A DNA stretch of 64,000 nt. Origin: Kosakonia oryzendophytica (lineage in GTDB: Bacteria; Pseudomonadota; Gammaproteobacteria; Enterobacterales; Enterobacteriaceae). The translations under genes and the position numbers were made by a program. Location: assembly GCF_900094925.1 (NCBI RefSeq), contig NZ_FMAY01000007.1:1-64000 (forward strand), given 5' to 3'. The notes beneath the pieces are model-generated. The model was not told the DNA's origin, made no database searches, and saw only the letters and a list, made by a program, of their open reading frames with translations. Positions 26,020 through 35,966 of the stretch are shown piece by piece. The first letter of the stretch is position 1. Every line of letters begins with the position of its first letter.

Positions 26020-27848
26020 CTGAAGTTTTTGATTCGAAATCATTTCTTAAAACGGTTACCAGTAAACCCGGTGTCTATCGTATGTATGATACCGGCGGTA
26101 CCGTTATCTATGTAGGTAAAGCGAAAGACCTGAAAAAACGGCTTTCCAGCTATTTTCGCAGCAACCTGGCGTCGCGCAAGACTGAAGCGCTGGTCGCGCA
26201 GATCCAGCAAATTGATGTGACCGTTACGCACACGGAAACGGAAGCGCTGCTGCTTGAACATAACTACATCAAGTTGTACCAGCCTCGTTATAACGTGCTG
26301 CTGCGTGATGACAAATCCTATCCCTTTATTTTTCTTAGCGCGGATACGCACCCACGCCTGGCGATGCACCGCGGGGCGAAACACGCCAAAGGAGAATATT
26401 TCGGCCCTTTCCCGAACGGTTATGCAGTGCGTGAAACCCTGGCGCTCTTACAGAAAATTTTCCCGGTGCGCCAGTGTGAAAATAGTGTTTATCGCAACCG
26501 TTCACGCCCGTGTTTGCAATATCAAATTGGCCGTTGCCTTGGGCCATGCGTTGCCGGGTTAGTGAGTGAAGAGGAGTATGCGCAACAGGTGGATTATGTG
26601 CGCATGTTCCTGGCGGGCAAAGACGACCAGGTGCTGACGCAGCTTATCGCGCGTATGGAAAAAGCCAGCCAGGCGCTGGAGTTTGAAGAAGCCGCTCGTA
26701 TTCGCGATCAGATCCAGGCGGTACGCCGTGTGACAGAAAAACAGTTTGTATCCAATACGGGCGATGACCTGGATGTGATTGGCGTCGCGTTTGATGCGGG
26801 TATGGCCTGTGTTCATGTGTTGTTTATCCGGCAGGGAAAAGTGCTGGGGAGTCGCAGCTACTTCCCGAAAGTGCCTGGAGGTACGGAACTGGGTGAAGTG
26901 GTTGAAACCTTTGTCGGCCAGTTCTATTTGCAGGGAAGCCAGATGCGTACGTTGCCTGGTGAGATCCTGCTGGATTTTAATCTGAGCGATAAAACGCTGC
27001 TCAGCGACTCGCTGTCGGAGCTGGCCGGGCGACGCATTAATGTGCAGACAAAACCGCGTGGCGATCGTGCCCGTTATCTGAAGCTGGCGCGCACCAACGC
27101 AGCAACGGCGCTCAGCACCAAACTTTCGCAACAGTCCACGGTTCATCAACGTCTTGCTGCGCTGGCCAGCGTACTGGAACTGCCAGAGGTTAAACGTATG
27201 GAGTGCTTTGATATCAGTCATACCATGGGAGAACAGACGATTGCGTCCTGCGTGGTGTTTGATGCCAATGGCCCGCTACGTGCAGAGTATCGCCGCTATA
27301 ACATTACCGGGATCACCCCTGGGGATGATTATGCTGCAATGAACCAGGTACTGCGCCGCCGCTATGGTAAGGCCATTGAGGAGAGTAAAATCCCGGATGT
27401 GATTTTAATCGATGGCGGCAAAGGGCAACTGGGGCAGGCGAAAGCGGTTTTTGCCGAGCTTGACGTTCCCTGGGACAAGCATAAACCCTTGCTGTTAGGG
27501 GTAGCGAAGGGGGCCGATCGTAAAGCCGGGCTGGAGACGCTGTTCTTCGAATCGGAAGGCGAGGGCTTCAGCCTGCCGCCGGATTCTCCTGCGTTGCATG
27601 TTATCCAGCATATTCGCGATGAATCACACGATCATGCGATCAGCGGGCACCGGAAAAAACGTGCGAAAGTGAAAAATACCAGTACGCTGGAGACCATAGA
27701 AGGTGTGGGCCCAAAACGCCGCCAGATGTTGCTGAAGTATATGGGCGGTTTGCAAGGGTTACTTAACGCCAGTATTGAAGAAATTGCAAAAGTGCCGGGC
27801 ATCTCCCAGGGACTGGCAGAAAAGATCTTCTACTCGTTGAAACATTAA
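26016..27848 (+). CDS. uvrC: Excinuclease ABC subunit C
   Basis: 610 aa from GTG 26016, the E. coli length. N-terminal GIY-YIG nuclease (GVYRMYD then [14 protein letters not shown]) makes the 3' cut. Then a UVR motif ([16 protein letters not shown]), the RNase H-like endonuclease domain (IECFD-like [22 protein letters not shown]) for the 5' cut, and C-terminal helix-hairpin-helix ([15 protein letters not shown]). Part of UvrABC nucleotide excision repair. GTGA overlap couples it to uvrY. Confidence 0.98.
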   Translation: MTEVFDSKSFLKTVTSKPGVYRMYDTGGTVIYVGKAKDLKKRLSSYFRSNLASRKTEALVAQIQQIDVTVTHTETEALLLEHNYIKLYQPRYNVLLRDDKSYPFIFLSADTHPRLAMHRGAKHAKGEYFGPFPNGYAVRETLALLQKIFPVRQCENSVYRNRSRPCLQYQIGRCLGPCVAGLVSEEEYAQQVDYVRMFLAGKDDQVLTQLIARMEKASQALEFEEAARIRDQIQAVRRVTEKQFVSNTGDDLDVIGVAFDAGMACVHVLFIRQGKVLGSRSYFPKVPGGTELGEVVETFVGQFYLQGSQMRTLPGEILLDFNLSDKTLLSDSLSELAGRRINVQTKPRGDRARYLKLARTNAATALSTKLSQQSTVHQRLAALASVLELPEVKRMECFDISHTMGEQTIASCVVFDANGPLRAEYRRYNITGITPGDDYAAMNQVLRRRYGKAIEESKIPDVILIDGGKGQLGQAKAVFAELDVPWDKHKPLLLGVAKGADRKAGLETLFFESEGEGFSLPPDSPALHVIQHIRDESHDHAISGHRKKRAKVKNTSTLETIEGVGPKRRQMLLKYMGGLQGLLNASIEEIAKVPGISQGLAEKIFYSLKH

Positions 27849-27904
27849 GGGCTCTGTAGCAACATAGAGCGAATATCCACGGACAACAGACAGTTAACGC
27901 CGCT

Positions 27905-28453
27905 ATGCGATTCAATATCCCTACGTTGCTCACCCTTTTTCGCGTCATCCTGATTCCGTTTTTCGTGCTGGCGTTTTATCTGCCTTTCCAGTGGGCTCCG
28001 TTTGTTTGTGCGCTGATTTTCTGCTGCGCCGCGGTGACTGACTGGTTTGATGGTTTTCTGGCACGCCGCTGGAACCAAAGTACACGTTTTGGCGCTTTTC
28101 TTGATCCGGTTGCCGATAAAGTTCTGGTGGCGATCGCCATGGTGCTGGTGGCTGAACACTATCATAGCTGGTGGGTAACATTGCCGGCCGCTACGATGAT
28201 CGCCCGCGAGATCATTATTTCCGCGTTACGTGAATGGATGGCGGAGATGGGGAAACGCAGCCGCGTGGCGGTATCCTGGATCGGGAAAGTCAAAACGACA
28301 TCACAGATGGTGGCACTGGTGTGGCTACTGTGGCGCCCGAATGTGTGGGTGGAATATGCCGGGGTTGCGTTGTTCTTTGTTGCGGCCGTGCTGACGTTGT
28401 GGTCTATGCTGCAATACCTGAATGCAGCGCGCGGCGATTTGCTTGATCAGTGA
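27905..28453 (+). CDS. pgsA: Phosphatidylglycerophosphate synthase
   Basis: 182 aa membrane protein with about four helices. The CDP-alcohol phosphotransferase motif is [11 protein letters not shown] followed by [11 protein letters not shown]. Joins CDP-diacylglycerol and glycerol-3-phosphate, the first committed step to phosphatidylglycerol and cardiolipin. It lies 56 bases after uvrC and is probably cotranscribed. Confidence 0.97.
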   Translation: MRFNIPTLLTLFRVILIPFFVLAFYLPFQWAPFVCALIFCCAAVTDWFDGFLARRWNQSTRFGAFLDPVADKVLVAIAMVLVAEHYHSWWVTLPAATMIAREIIISALREWMAEMGKRSRVAVSWIGKVKTTSQMVALVWLLWRPNVWVEYAGVALFFVAAVLTLWSMLQYLNAARGDLLDQ

Positions 28454-28502
28454 TCGTTTCGTCGTAATTTTCAGCAAACGATCTGCCTTTTGAAAAATAT
28501 CG

Positions 28503-28530
28503 TTGACTCAGTGCGTCAGGTAAGTAGAAT
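28503..28530 (+). promoter_or_regulatory. Promoter of the glyW-cysT-leuZ tRNA operon
   Basis: TTGACT (28503-28508), 16-base spacer, TAGAAT (28525-28530), about 70 bases before the first tRNA. Close to the sigma-70 consensus, as usual for stable RNA genes. Confidence 0.78.
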
Positions 28531-28602
28531 GCAACGCATCGGAAGGCAGCGTAGCTCGTCAGAAGATAATAAAATCAAGTGATTAGAACAATACTTGATA
28601 AT

Positions 28603-28678
<76 letters not shown>

Positions 28679-28730
28679 GTTTAAGGTATCGGCTATTTTA
28701 GCGGATGCAGGCTGAAAAGCTGAAGAATCT

Positions 28731-28804
28731 GGCGCGTTAGCAAAGCGGTTATGTAGCGGATTGCAAATCCGTCTAGTCCGGTTCGACTCCGGAACGCGCC
28801 TCCA
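28731..28804 (+). tRNA. cysT: tRNA-Cys (GCA)
   Basis: 74 nt. Acceptor GGCGCGT pairs with ACGCGCC; anticodon GCA in ATTGCAAAT; CCA encoded. Confidence 0.98.
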
Positions 28805-28817
28805 ATTTCTTCCCGAA

Positions 28818-28904
28818 GCCCGGATGGTGGAATCGGTAGACACAAGGGATTTAAAATCCCTCGGCGTTCGCGCTGTGCGGGTTCAAGTCCCGCTCCGGGT
28901 ACCA
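28818..28904 (+). tRNA. leuZ: tRNA-Leu (TAA)
   Basis: 87 nt class II tRNA with a long variable arm. Acceptor GCCCGGA pairs with TCCGGGT; anticodon TAA in ATTTAAAAT; CCA encoded. Third of the cluster. Confidence 0.98.
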
Positions 28905-28947
28905 TTGGGAAACACCAGAATAATCAAAGCAATAAGCAGTGTCGTTA

Positions 28948-28970
28948 AACCACCGAAAGGTGGTTTTTTT
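28948..28970 (+). terminator. Terminator of the tRNA operon
   Basis: AACCACC, GAAA loop, GGTGGTT, then a T-run. Confidence 0.93.
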
Positions 28971-29044
28971 GTGCCTGTAATTTGCTGTCCCCATAAAAAA
29001 CGCGCGAGCCATACTATGCTCGCACGTTTTCTTTATTGCTACCG

Positions 29045-30256
29045 TCAGCCCACTTCCGGCAGTATCCCGGCAACGATAGAAAATTGAATAGCGATAATGG
29101 CGATACCCGCGGCAAAAATCAGGCACAGCGCTGGTCTACCGCCCAGCACATGGTATTCTCCCTGCGGATGATGTTTACGGCTTTGCCAGGCCAGCATTGA
29201 CGGCAACAGCAGCGCAAGCACAGAGAGCGCGACACCAGCATAACCCAGCGCCATTACAAACCCGCGGGGATAAAACAGAGCAAATGCCAGCGGGGGCAGA
29301 AAGGTGATCAGGCCTGTTTGCAGGCGACCGGGAGCGTTATTGCGACGCTGGAAAAGGTCGGCGAGATAGTCGAATAATCCAAGCGAGACCCCCAGAAACG
29401 ACGTTGCCAGCGCCAGATCAGCAAAGAGATGCACAGCCAGCTCAACATGGGGAGAGGCGACAACTTCGCGTAACGCCTGCAACAGACCGTTCAGACCAGC
29501 CTGGCTGGCCAGCAGCCCGAGGAAGGTAGACGAATCAATGCTACCGAGCGTGGCAAGTTGCCAGAAAATGTAAGCAACCAGTGGAATGGCGCTGCCAGTG
29601 ATGAAAATCCCGCGCAGTTTCCGAATATTGCCGCTCATATAACTGACGATACTGGGCACGCTGCCGTGAAAACCAAACGAGGTGAAAATCACTGGCATTG
29701 CCGACAAGGCCAGACCTTTTTCCAGTGGCAGGGTTAACAAATTGGCCTGATGCACATGCGGCATCAACAACGCCAGCATAACCACCAGGAAAATGATCTT
29801 CGCGCTGAACAGAATACGGTTAAACAGATCGACCAGGGAAGTGCCAATGCATACAACGCCTCCGGCAATAACGGTGAACATCAGTACACCTGCGGTAGGG
29901 GAGAGCTGCAAATCGAACCATTGATTAAGACTTGAGGCCAGTAATTCGCCCGCGCCGCTAATATAAGCCGCCGTAAGAGCATACATCAAAAACATCATGC
30001 TAAAACCGGTAACCCACTGCCCGTAGCGCCCCAGATAGCGCCGTGCCAGCGACCCAAGCCCGGTGTCCGCCGGAACGTGCTGGTAAACTTCCAGCAGCAA
30101 CAGCGCGGTGTAGCACATCACTCCCCACAGCGTAAACAGTAAAACCAACGTAGTGGCAAACCCCACTCCTGCTGCCGCCAGCGGCATTGCCAACATTCCT
30201 GCACCAATGGTGGTGCCGGCAACGATAAAAACACTTCCAAGTGTCCGATTTTTCAC
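29045..30256 (-). CDS. tyrP: Tyrosine-specific transporter TyrP
   Basis: 403 aa from GTG 30256 ([20 protein letters not shown]), preceded by AGAGGAAAGC. About 11 membrane helices; hydroxy/aromatic amino-acid permease (HAAAP) family, with the substrate/ion loop [13 protein letters not shown]. Imports tyrosine by proton symport. Two TyrR boxes lie just upstream, as in E. coli. In E. coli yecA lies between tyrP and leuZ; it is missing here. Confidence 0.95.
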   Translation of the reverse strand: MKNRTLGSVFIVAGTTIGAGMLAMPLAAAGVGFATTLVLLFTLWGVMCYTALLLLEVYQHVPADTGLGSLARRYLGRYGQWVTGFSMMFLMYALTAAYISGAGELLASSLNQWFDLQLSPTAGVLMFTVIAGGVVCIGTSLVDLFNRILFSAKIIFLVVMLALLMPHVHQANLLTLPLEKGLALSAMPVIFTSFGFHGSVPSIVSYMSGNIRKLRGIFITGSAIPLVAYIFWQLATLGSIDSSTFLGLLASQAGLNGLLQALREVVASPHVELAVHLFADLALATSFLGVSLGLFDYLADLFQRRNNAPGRLQTGLITFLPPLAFALFYPRGFVMALGYAGVALSVLALLLPSMLAWQSRKHHPQGEYHVLGGRPALCLIFAAGIAIIAIQFSIVAGILPEVG

Positions 30257-30324
30257 GCTTTCCTCTGTAATAACACGCACAACCAATTCAATATGCCGCG
30301 CAGAGTAAGGGAATTCAGTGATTT

Positions 30325-30365
30325 CGTCAAACGACCGTTACACAGTGTGTAATTATATGTTTACG
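30325..30365 (-). promoter_or_regulatory. Two adjacent TyrR boxes of tyrP
   Basis: 30348-30365 reads TGTAAT, six bases, TTTACG, near the TyrR consensus TGTAAA-N6-TTTACA (strong box). 30325-30342 reads CGTCAA, six bases, GTTACA, a weaker match. Tandem strong and weak boxes mediate tyrosine repression and phenylalanine activation of tyrP in E. coli. Position upstream of tyrP supports the call. Confidence 0.75.
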
Positions 30366-30490
30366 GATGCGATTGTCGGTCATCTGCCTAAGGAGATCCG
30401 GGGATTTGACTACTTCATCAGGGGAATAGGTTTGCACGACAATTCACAGTAATTTAAAAAAACGATAACGTATAAAAAAAGAGGAAGCGG

Positions 30491-30832
30491 ATGCAGCGTG
30501 TCAATCCCTGCATGGCAAGGTGGTCGCGCAACGGAAATTTACTGTGTCACGGTCACTGGATCATTAGCTGGATGGATAAGCCGGTCAATTTGCCCGAATC
30601 GCGGCGAGAGAAAGATATGGGCACGTGGGCCATCTATTCCGTTATTGATCCCGATGATGAGACATTTGCGCAGGGACTGGAAGAAGACGCGTGGATTATC
30701 GAAAATGTCGACTGGCTAACCGATCTGTTCTATGCCCATGATATTGCGCTGGAAACGGAAAACTACCGTTATTTTTATCAGGCGGTCAATAAGCAGGACT
30801 GGCGATGTACCAGCTGTGCCGGATGCATGTAA
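30491..30832 (+). CDS. Hypothetical small protein with CxxC tail
   Basis: 113 aa from ATG 30491, which has an excellent ribosome site (AGAGGAAGCGG). An internal ATG at 30617 would give 71 aa (MGTWAIYSVID). I do not recognise the family. The second half is acidic and aromatic (DDETFAQGLEEDAWIIENVDW) and the end is WRCTSCAGCM, a CxxCxxC cluster that could bind metal or a thiol. No signal peptide or membrane helix. Lies between divergent tyrP and yecH. Confidence 0.6.
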   Translation: MQRVNPCMARWSRNGNLLCHGHWIISWMDKPVNLPESRREKDMGTWAIYSVIDPDDETFAQGLEEDAWIIENVDWLTDLFYAHDIALETENYRYFYQAVNKQDWRCTSCAGCM

Positions 30833-30897
30833 ACCTGTCTTAGCGCAACATTAGCCCTTAATGTTGCGTTTATTATGCATCTTTTTGAGGAGGATTT

Positions 30898-31137
30898 ATG
30901 GCATCGGTTCACGGTCATGAAGTACTGAATATGATGATTGCATCGGGCGAGCACTATTCAAATGAGAGTCTGGCGGCGGCAATTATCGCCCGTTTTGGCG
31001 CGGATACGCGTTTTCATACGTGCTCAGCCGAGGGAATGACAGCGATGGAACTGGTTGCGTTTCTTGCAGCCAAAGGAAAATTTATTCCTGTTGAAGACGG
31101 CTTTTCCACTCACGAAAGTAAAATCTGTAACCATTAA
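30898..31137 (+). CDS. yecH: YecH, DUF2492 family protein
   Basis: 79 aa, begins MASVHGHEVLNMMIASGEHY and ends with ESKICNH. Contains HTCSAEGMTAMELVAFLAAKGKF. Conserved His and Cys residues (HGH, HTC, CNH) suggest metal binding; function unknown. Ribosome site GAGGAGGATTT. Next to ftnA, as in E. coli. Confidence 0.9.
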   Translation: MASVHGHEVLNMMIASGEHYSNESLAAAIIARFGADTRFHTCSAEGMTAMELVAFLAAKGKFIPVEDGFSTHESKICNH

Positions 31138-31142
31138 TAATG

Positions 31143-31175
31143 CGGGCGGCAAAGAGAAACCTTACCGCCCGTTTA
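31143..31175. terminator. Terminator between yecH and ftnA
   Basis: CGGGCGG (31143-31149) pairs with CCGCCCG (31165-31171), then TTTAATT. Shared by the convergent genes. Confidence 0.65.
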
Positions 31176-31176
31176 A

Positions 31177-31674
31177 TTAATTCTGTGCGTCGAGTGTAGC
31201 CAGCTCTTTATCGACGAAATAGAGACCTTCACCACTTTTACCGACCAGCGATAATTTATCGATCACCGATTTAAACAGTTTCTCTTCTTCGTGCTGCTCC
31301 GCCACATACCATTGCAGGAAATTAAAGGTTGGATAATCTTGCGAGGTCATTGCAACGTGGGCCAGTTCGTTAATTTTTTGCGTAATCAGCTGCTCGTGTT
31401 CATATGTCGCACGGAACAGAACATCCAGCGAAGCATAGTCTGCGACCGGCGATTCAATCGCGTTGATACGCGGGAGACTTCCGGTATCTGTCAGATAGTC
31501 GAACAGGCGTTGCATATGGGTCATTTCTTCCTGCGCATGACGGCGCAGAAATGCGGCCGCGCCTTCGAAACTGTGGAAACTGCACCATGCGCTCATTTGT
31601 TGATAGAGCAGGGAAGAAAACAGTTCCAGATTCATTTGTTCATTTAATTTTTCAATCATCTCTGCTTTTAACAT
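31177..31674 (-). CDS. ftnA: Non-heme ferritin FtnA
   Basis: 165 aa from ATG 31674 ([17 protein letters not shown]), ribosome site CTGGAGCGCACC. Four-helix ferritin with ferroxidase residues: Glu in [15 protein letters not shown], and [10 protein letters not shown]. Stores iron in a 24-subunit shell under iron-replete conditions. Confidence 0.96.
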   Translation of the reverse strand: MLKAEMIEKLNEQMNLELFSSLLYQQMSAWCSFHSFEGAAAFLRRHAQEEMTHMQRLFDYLTDTGSLPRINAIESPVADYASLDVLFRATYEHEQLITQKINELAHVAMTSQDYPTFNFLQWYVAEQHEEEKLFKSVIDKLSLVGKSGEGLYFVDKELATLDAQN

Positions 31675-31843
31675 GGTGCGCTCCAGGAAATAAACCATTG
31701 ATATAAGAGCGCTCACTATAATTTGTTATTTAATTATTTGCAAAAGGTAAAATAAAAAATACATCTCTTAAAAAGAGAATGAGAATAACACGCATTGCGC
31801 CGCAGTAATAAATAAATGAGAATTGTTTTGATTATTAATAAAA

Positions 31844-31870
31844 GAAAAAGCCAGCGTATTTTCGCTGGCT
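31844..31870 (-). terminator. Terminator of yecR
   Basis: On the minus strand AGCCAGCG pairs with CGCTGGCT and is followed by TTTTC. Confidence 0.85.
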
Positions 31871-31877
31871 CGGGGAA

Positions 31878-32210
31878 TTACCAGGTGGGCGTTGTATGAT
31901 TAAAAGCCATGCCGCGACACTGGTATTGCAGCGTCACTGTTTTGTTCATGCAGGCAGAACCGCTGATCAGGCTACAGGTTTCTACCGGTTTGCCATAAAA
32001 GAAGGCGGTGGCGTACCCCATCTGCTGGCACTGTCTATTTGCCGTCCTTTGCGCGTCGTTTTGATCATAGGTTGCGTTTTGCATCATCTGCTGGTCAAAG
32101 CTCAGACGCACCAACCCACTGGTGGTATCCACTTCACTGATTTTTGCCTCTTTGGTGATGGTACAGCCACTAAGCAGCACCAGCGAGGCAACTAAAGCAA
32201 TTGTTTTCAT
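31878..32210 (-). CDS. yecR: YecR lipoprotein, flagellar regulon
   Basis: 110 aa from ATG 32210. Lipoprotein signal peptide with lipobox LLSGC (Cys16), mature part with paired cysteines (RQCQQ, ETCSLISGSACMN, QYQCRG). In E. coli, yecR belongs to the FlhDC/FliA regulon; its exact role is unknown. Confidence 0.88.
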   Translation of the reverse strand: MKTIALVASLVLLSGCTITKEAKISEVDTTSGLVRLSFDQQMMQNATYDQNDAQRTANRQCQQMGYATAFFYGKPVETCSLISGSACMNKTVTLQYQCRGMAFNHTTPTW

Positions 32211-32470
32211 GAAATCGCCCTGATTCATTTTGGCATGATCTCATCTTATCGTGTTGATTTGGAGGCAATCGATGGAATAGCCAGCGGAACTGCCGCTATT
32301 CATTGAAACGGTCAGGCGATCCGATTGCGGAGGATTTCTACAGACGGGTAAAACTGTGAGCGGCATTTTGATTTTTAAAACCATTTTTCATTAAATTTGA
32401 AAGTATGTTTGCCAGGTAGTAAGGTTTACTCAACCTTTGCTATCTGACTCATGCTTACAGGAGATCAAAA

Positions 32471-33109
32471 ATGAAAATTGCACTGATGATGGAAAACAGC
32501 CAGGCGGCGAAGAACGCCATCATTCTTAAAGAGTTGAAAACCGTTGCTGATGAGAAGGACTTCCCGGTATTCAACGTAGGAATGAGTGACGAAAATGACC
32601 ATCATCTGACCTACATCCATCTGGGGATTATGGCCAGCATTCTGCTTAATTCTAAAGCGGTTGACTTCGTGGTTACCGGTTGCGGCACCGGGCAGGGCGC
32701 GCTGATGTCGCTGAATATCCATCCGGGCGTGGTGTGTGGCTACTGTATCGATCCGGCTGATGCCTTCCTGTTCGCGCAGATCAACAATGGTAACGCGTTG
32801 GCACTGCCATTCGCTAAAGGCTTTGGCTGGGGGGCAGAACTCAACGTGCGCTTTATCTTTGAAAAAGCGTTCACTGGCCGTAAAGGTGAAGGCTATCCGC
32901 CGGAGCGTAAAGAACCGCAGGTGCGTAACGCGGGTATTCTGAATCAGGTTAAGGCCGCTGTGGTAAAAGAGAATTATCTTGATACCTTGCGCGCGATTGA
33001 CCGTGAACTGGTGAAAACCGCCGTTTCGGGTGAACGCTTCCAGCAGTGCTTCTTTGAAAACTGCCAGAACAAAGAGATCGAAGCGTTCGTTCGCAACGTT
33101 CTCGCCTGA
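32471..33109 (+). CDS. RpiB/LacA/LacB family sugar-phosphate isomerase
   Basis: 212 aa. RpiB-like fold with VTGCGTGQGALMSLN carrying the active-site cysteine and the GTGxG phosphate loop. It begins MKIALMMENSQAAKNAIILK, where family members usually have an aspartate for metal-free acid-base chemistry. It is about 60 residues longer than typical RpiB (about 150 aa), with a basic C-terminal extension (GRKGEGYPPERKEPQ onward). Likely an aldose-ketose phosphate isomerase of a minor sugar or tetrulose pathway; no partner kinase lies nearby. Ribosome site CAGGAGATCAAA. Confidence 0.8.
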   Translation: MKIALMMENSQAAKNAIILKELKTVADEKDFPVFNVGMSDENDHHLTYIHLGIMASILLNSKAVDFVVTGCGTGQGALMSLNIHPGVVCGYCIDPADAFLFAQINNGNALALPFAKGFGWGAELNVRFIFEKAFTGRKGEGYPPERKEPQVRNAGILNQVKAAVVKENYLDTLRAIDRELVKTAVSGERFQQCFFENCQNKEIEAFVRNVLA

Positions 33110-33507
33110 TGATCAGCAGGCCGCAATGCACCATTGCGGTCTGTTTTACGCCGCTTTTTCCTGCAATACCGCGCTGCGCGCATGTTTTATCAGCCGTAGC
33201 GTGTCCACCATCCCGACCCGGCCAATCAGTGCGATACAGACGAACACCCGTCGAAAGCTCCATCCTGCCTTCTGCGAAGGGGCTTTCAGTCATTCATCTT
33301 CCTGCTGCCTGAAAAAATATTTGATAATGACAAACAAATTTTTAAAGTGCTAACCGGCTGATTTATGATTCTGTTTTTAACAAAACTGCTGCATCTCTGT
33401 TTTTTGAAACGTGATTTCTATCACATAAGGCTTGATTTATGTGATGGGGGTCATATTATGTACGCATTGAAACGTAACGCCTGCATAACACATCGCCGGA
33501 GTAACAA
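33110..33507 (+). promoter_or_regulatory. Spacer and azuC promoter region with two CRP-like sites
   Basis: 398 bases with no larger gene. A hairpin (GCCGCAATG / CATTGCGGT, 33120-33140) follows the isomerase. CRP-like sites: CGTGA-TTTCTA-TCACA at 33410-33425 and TGTGA-TGGGGG-TCATA at 33440-33455. E. coli azuC is reported to be repressed by CRP and raised in glucose, which fits. Exact promoter not assigned. Confidence 0.7.
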
Positions 33508-33591
33508 ATGAAACTGCGTAAGATTCTGAAGCACATGTTCGAAACCTATTGCAAAACCTTCAAAGACGTCCCGCCAGGCGCGATGTTCTGA
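33508..33591 (+). CDS. azuC: AzuC small membrane-associated protein / AzuCR dual-function RNA
   Basis: 27 aa, MKLRKILKHMF then ETYCKTFKDVPPGAMF and TGA. Matches E. coli AzuC (28 aa, KTFKDVPPG core). In E. coli the peptide interacts with GlpD and the RNA (AzuR) base-pairs with mRNAs including cadA and galE. Ribosome site CCGGAG, then a terminator right after the stop, consistent with a roughly 160-nt RNA. Far too short for routine gene finding. Confidence 0.9.
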   Translation: MKLRKILKHMFETYCKTFKDVPPGAMF

Positions 33592-33595
33592 TGAT

Positions 33596-33622
33596 AAAAA
33601 ACCTGCTGAGGCAGGTTTTTTT
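33596..33622 (+). terminator. Terminator of azuC
   Basis: AAACCTGC, TGAG loop, GCAGGTTT, T-run. Confidence 0.93.
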
Positions 33623-33711
33623 ATGCCCGCAATCCGTTACGTTTGCCCGGCAAAACTACTTTTAGCGGGCAATTCCCGGTACTATGAGGCCCTTTATAAA
33701 AGGAGCTTCTT

Positions 33712-33963
33712 ATGTCGCAAAATCTCTCTGTTGACCAGGAATTGGTATCGGACGTTGTAGCCTGCCAATTGGTGATCAAACAAATCCTTGACGTCATCGA
33801 CGTTATCGCGCCGGTTGAAGTGCGTGAAAAAATGTCTAACCAGCTAAAAACGATTGATTTTACCAACAATGCCGCCGCTGCCGACCCGGTTACGCGCCGT
33901 GCAATCCAAAAAGCGATTGCTTTGATTGAGCTGAAGTTCACCCCACAAGGCGAAGCCCACTGA
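33712..33963 (+). CDS. yecJ: YecJ, DUF2766 family protein
   Basis: 83 aa, [20 protein letters not shown]. Soluble helical protein with [14 protein letters not shown] and [16 protein letters not shown]. Family of unknown function. Ribosome site AAAGGAGCTTCTT. Confidence 0.82.
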   Translation: MSQNLSVDQELVSDVVACQLVIKQILDVIDVIAPVEVREKMSNQLKTIDFTNNAAAADPVTRRAIQKAIALIELKFTPQGEAH

Positions 33964-34095
33964 TTTATCACCCAACAATATCGCCATCCTGGGGGCTGAC
34001 TGCCTGGGTTGTGACGAAACAAAGATTTTGAAACGCTGTTTTGATCAACAATACCCTCCGTCTGGTTAACTAACCTTCAACGTGAGGAGTCAGAG

Positions 34096-34653
34096 ATGAA
34101 AAAAGTGGCGGTGTTGTTGGCGCCCGGTTTTGAAGAAGCGGAAGCGATAATTACCATTGATATCTTACGCCGCCTGAATATTGAGGTGGAAACGTTGGCC
34201 TGTGCAGGATCCCGGGCGGTTGTAAGTTATCACGCGATCCCCATGGTCGCAGACAGCACACTCAGTGAACGTATGGACGCGCTTTACGACGCTGTTGTAT
34301 TGCCAGGTGGTCCGCAGGGCAGTGTGAATCTTGCCGCCAGTAAAGAGGTGGTGCTTTTTGTTGAGCGCCATGATGCGGCAGGCAAACTGATTTGTCCTAT
34401 CTGCTCTGCAGCCGCCCGTGTACTGGGTGGCAATGGTTTACTGAAAGGTCGACGCTATGTGTGCTCAGGCGATCTGTATGAAACCGTGGCGGATGGCGTG
34501 TACGTCGATGCATCCGTGGTCGAAGACGGCAATCTGATCAGTGGCAAAGGATTAGGGCTGGCTTTCGATTTTGCTTTTACCGTCGCCGCCCGTTTACTGG
34601 GTGACGTAACATCGGCGCGAGATCACGCCGATCATATCTACTATAGCTGGTAA
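34096..34653 (+). CDS. DJ-1/PfpI family protein (YajL-like)
   Basis: 185 aa, DJ-1 superfamily. Starts MKKVAVLLAPGFEEAEAI; nucleophile elbow PICSAAARVLG holds the conserved cysteine and GFEEAE the partner glutamate. Family members act as chaperone, deglycase-like or glyoxalase-like stress proteins; the substrate cannot be told. Ribosome site GTGAGGAGTCAGAG. Not part of the araFGH operon, which starts 318 bases downstream with its own promoter region. Confidence 0.88.
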   Translation: MKKVAVLLAPGFEEAEAIITIDILRRLNIEVETLACAGSRAVVSYHAIPMVADSTLSERMDALYDAVVLPGGPQGSVNLAASKEVVLFVERHDAAGKLICPICSAAARVLGGNGLLKGRRYVCSGDLYETVADGVYVDASVVEDGNLISGKGLGLAFDFAFTVAARLLGDVTSARDHADHIYYSW

Positions 34654-34970
34654 TGTTCCTGCCCGGATGAGACCTGCATTCGGGCACAAGGATAAGCTGG
34701 CTGGCCTTATGGATAATTCTGCTTTTACCTTTTCGATTTGTCCGACAATAACCTCCGTTTTTATGTGCAATATCGCTGAATTTATGTACGGAATTACTGT
34801 AATTCAGCGGTGTGATGGCGCTCTCCTATGGAGAATCAATTTCCCGCTAAAACTATTTCCAGCAAAGAGGTCCAGGGATTCATGGATTCTAATGCCTTGT
34901 TTTATGAACTTTTAAAGATGCCGATTTTTTATTTTCCCTACATAAAAGAAAGCTGAAGCTGGAGTTTACC
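34654..34970 (+). promoter_or_regulatory. araF: araFGH promoter region
   Basis: 317 bases, no gene. An AraC half-site candidate AGC-N7-TCCA is at 34861-34874. GCTGAATT (34775-34782) and AATTCAGC (34801-34808) are perfect inverted arms, with a nested GAATTAC/GTAATTC palindrome (34791-34805). E. coli araFGH is driven by AraC plus CRP; the sites here are tentative. Confidence 0.5.
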
Positions 34971-35951
34971 ATGCACAAATTCACTAAAGCGCTGGCGGCC
35001 ATCGGTCTGGCTGCCGTTATGTCACAATCCGCTATCGCTGAAACAATGAAGCTGGGTTTTCTGGTGAAACAACCGGAAGAACCCTGGTTCCAGACAGAAT
35101 GGAAATTCGCTGATAAGGCAGGTAAAGATTTAGGCTTTGAAGTGATTAAAATTGCAGTGCCGGACGGCGAAAAAACGCTGAACGCCATCGATAGCCTCGC
35201 AGCCAGCGGTGCGAAAGGGTTTGTTATCTGTACGCCGGATCCAAAACTGGGATCGGCCATTGTCGCTAAAGCGCGCGGATACGATATGAAAGTCATCGCC
35301 GTCGATGACCAGTTCGTTAATGCCAAAGGCGAACCGATGACCAGCGTTCCGTTGGTGATGATGGCAGCAAGTGAAATTGGCGCCCGCCAGGGTCAGGAAC
35401 TCTACAAAGAGATGCAAAAACGCGGCTGGAATGTGAAAGATACCGCCGTTATGGCCATTACCGCGAATGAGCTGGATACCGCGCGCCGCCGCACGACCGG
35501 TTCTATGGATGCGTTGAAAAAAGCCGGTTTCCCTGAAAAGCAGATCTACCAGGTCCCCACCAAATCTAACGATATCCCGGGCGCATTCGATGCCGGTAAC
35601 TCCCTGTTAGTTCAACACCCGGAAGTCAAACACTGGCTGGTACTGGGTATGAACGATAACACCGTTCTTGGCGGCGTACGTGCAACTGAAGGGCAGGGCT
35701 TTAAAGCAGCCGATGTGATTGGTATCGGTATTAACGGTGTCGATGCGGTGAGCGAACTGTCGAAAGCGCAGGCCACCGGCTTCTTTGGTTCTCTGCTGCC
35801 CAGCCCGGACGTACACGGTTATAAAACCAGTGAGCTGCTGTACAACTGGGTAACCAAAGGCGTTGAACCTGCGAAATTTACAGCGGTGACAGATGTCGTA
35901 CTGATCACCCGCGATAACTTCAAAGAAGAGCTGGCGAAAAAAGGACTGTAA
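34971..35951 (+). CDS. araF: L-arabinose-binding periplasmic protein
   Basis: 326 aa. Signal peptide [19 protein letters not shown] ending near SAIA, then family 4 (ribose/arabinose) solute-binding fold: [45 protein letters not shown]. Captures L-arabinose in the periplasm for AraGH. Ribosome site AGCTGGAGTTTACC. Confidence 0.97.
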   Translation: MHKFTKALAAIGLAAVMSQSAIAETMKLGFLVKQPEEPWFQTEWKFADKAGKDLGFEVIKIAVPDGEKTLNAIDSLAASGAKGFVICTPDPKLGSAIVAKARGYDMKVIAVDDQFVNAKGEPMTSVPLVMMAASEIGARQGQELYKEMQKRGWNVKDTAVMAITANELDTARRRTTGSMDALKKAGFPEKQIYQVPTKSNDIPGAFDAGNSLLVQHPEVKHWLVLGMNDNTVLGGVRATEGQGFKAADVIGIGINGVDAVSELSKAQATGFFGSLLPSPDVHGYKTSELLYNWVTKGVEPAKFTAVTDVVLITRDNFKEELAKKGL

Positions 35952-35966
35952 TTCTCTGTTGGTTGT

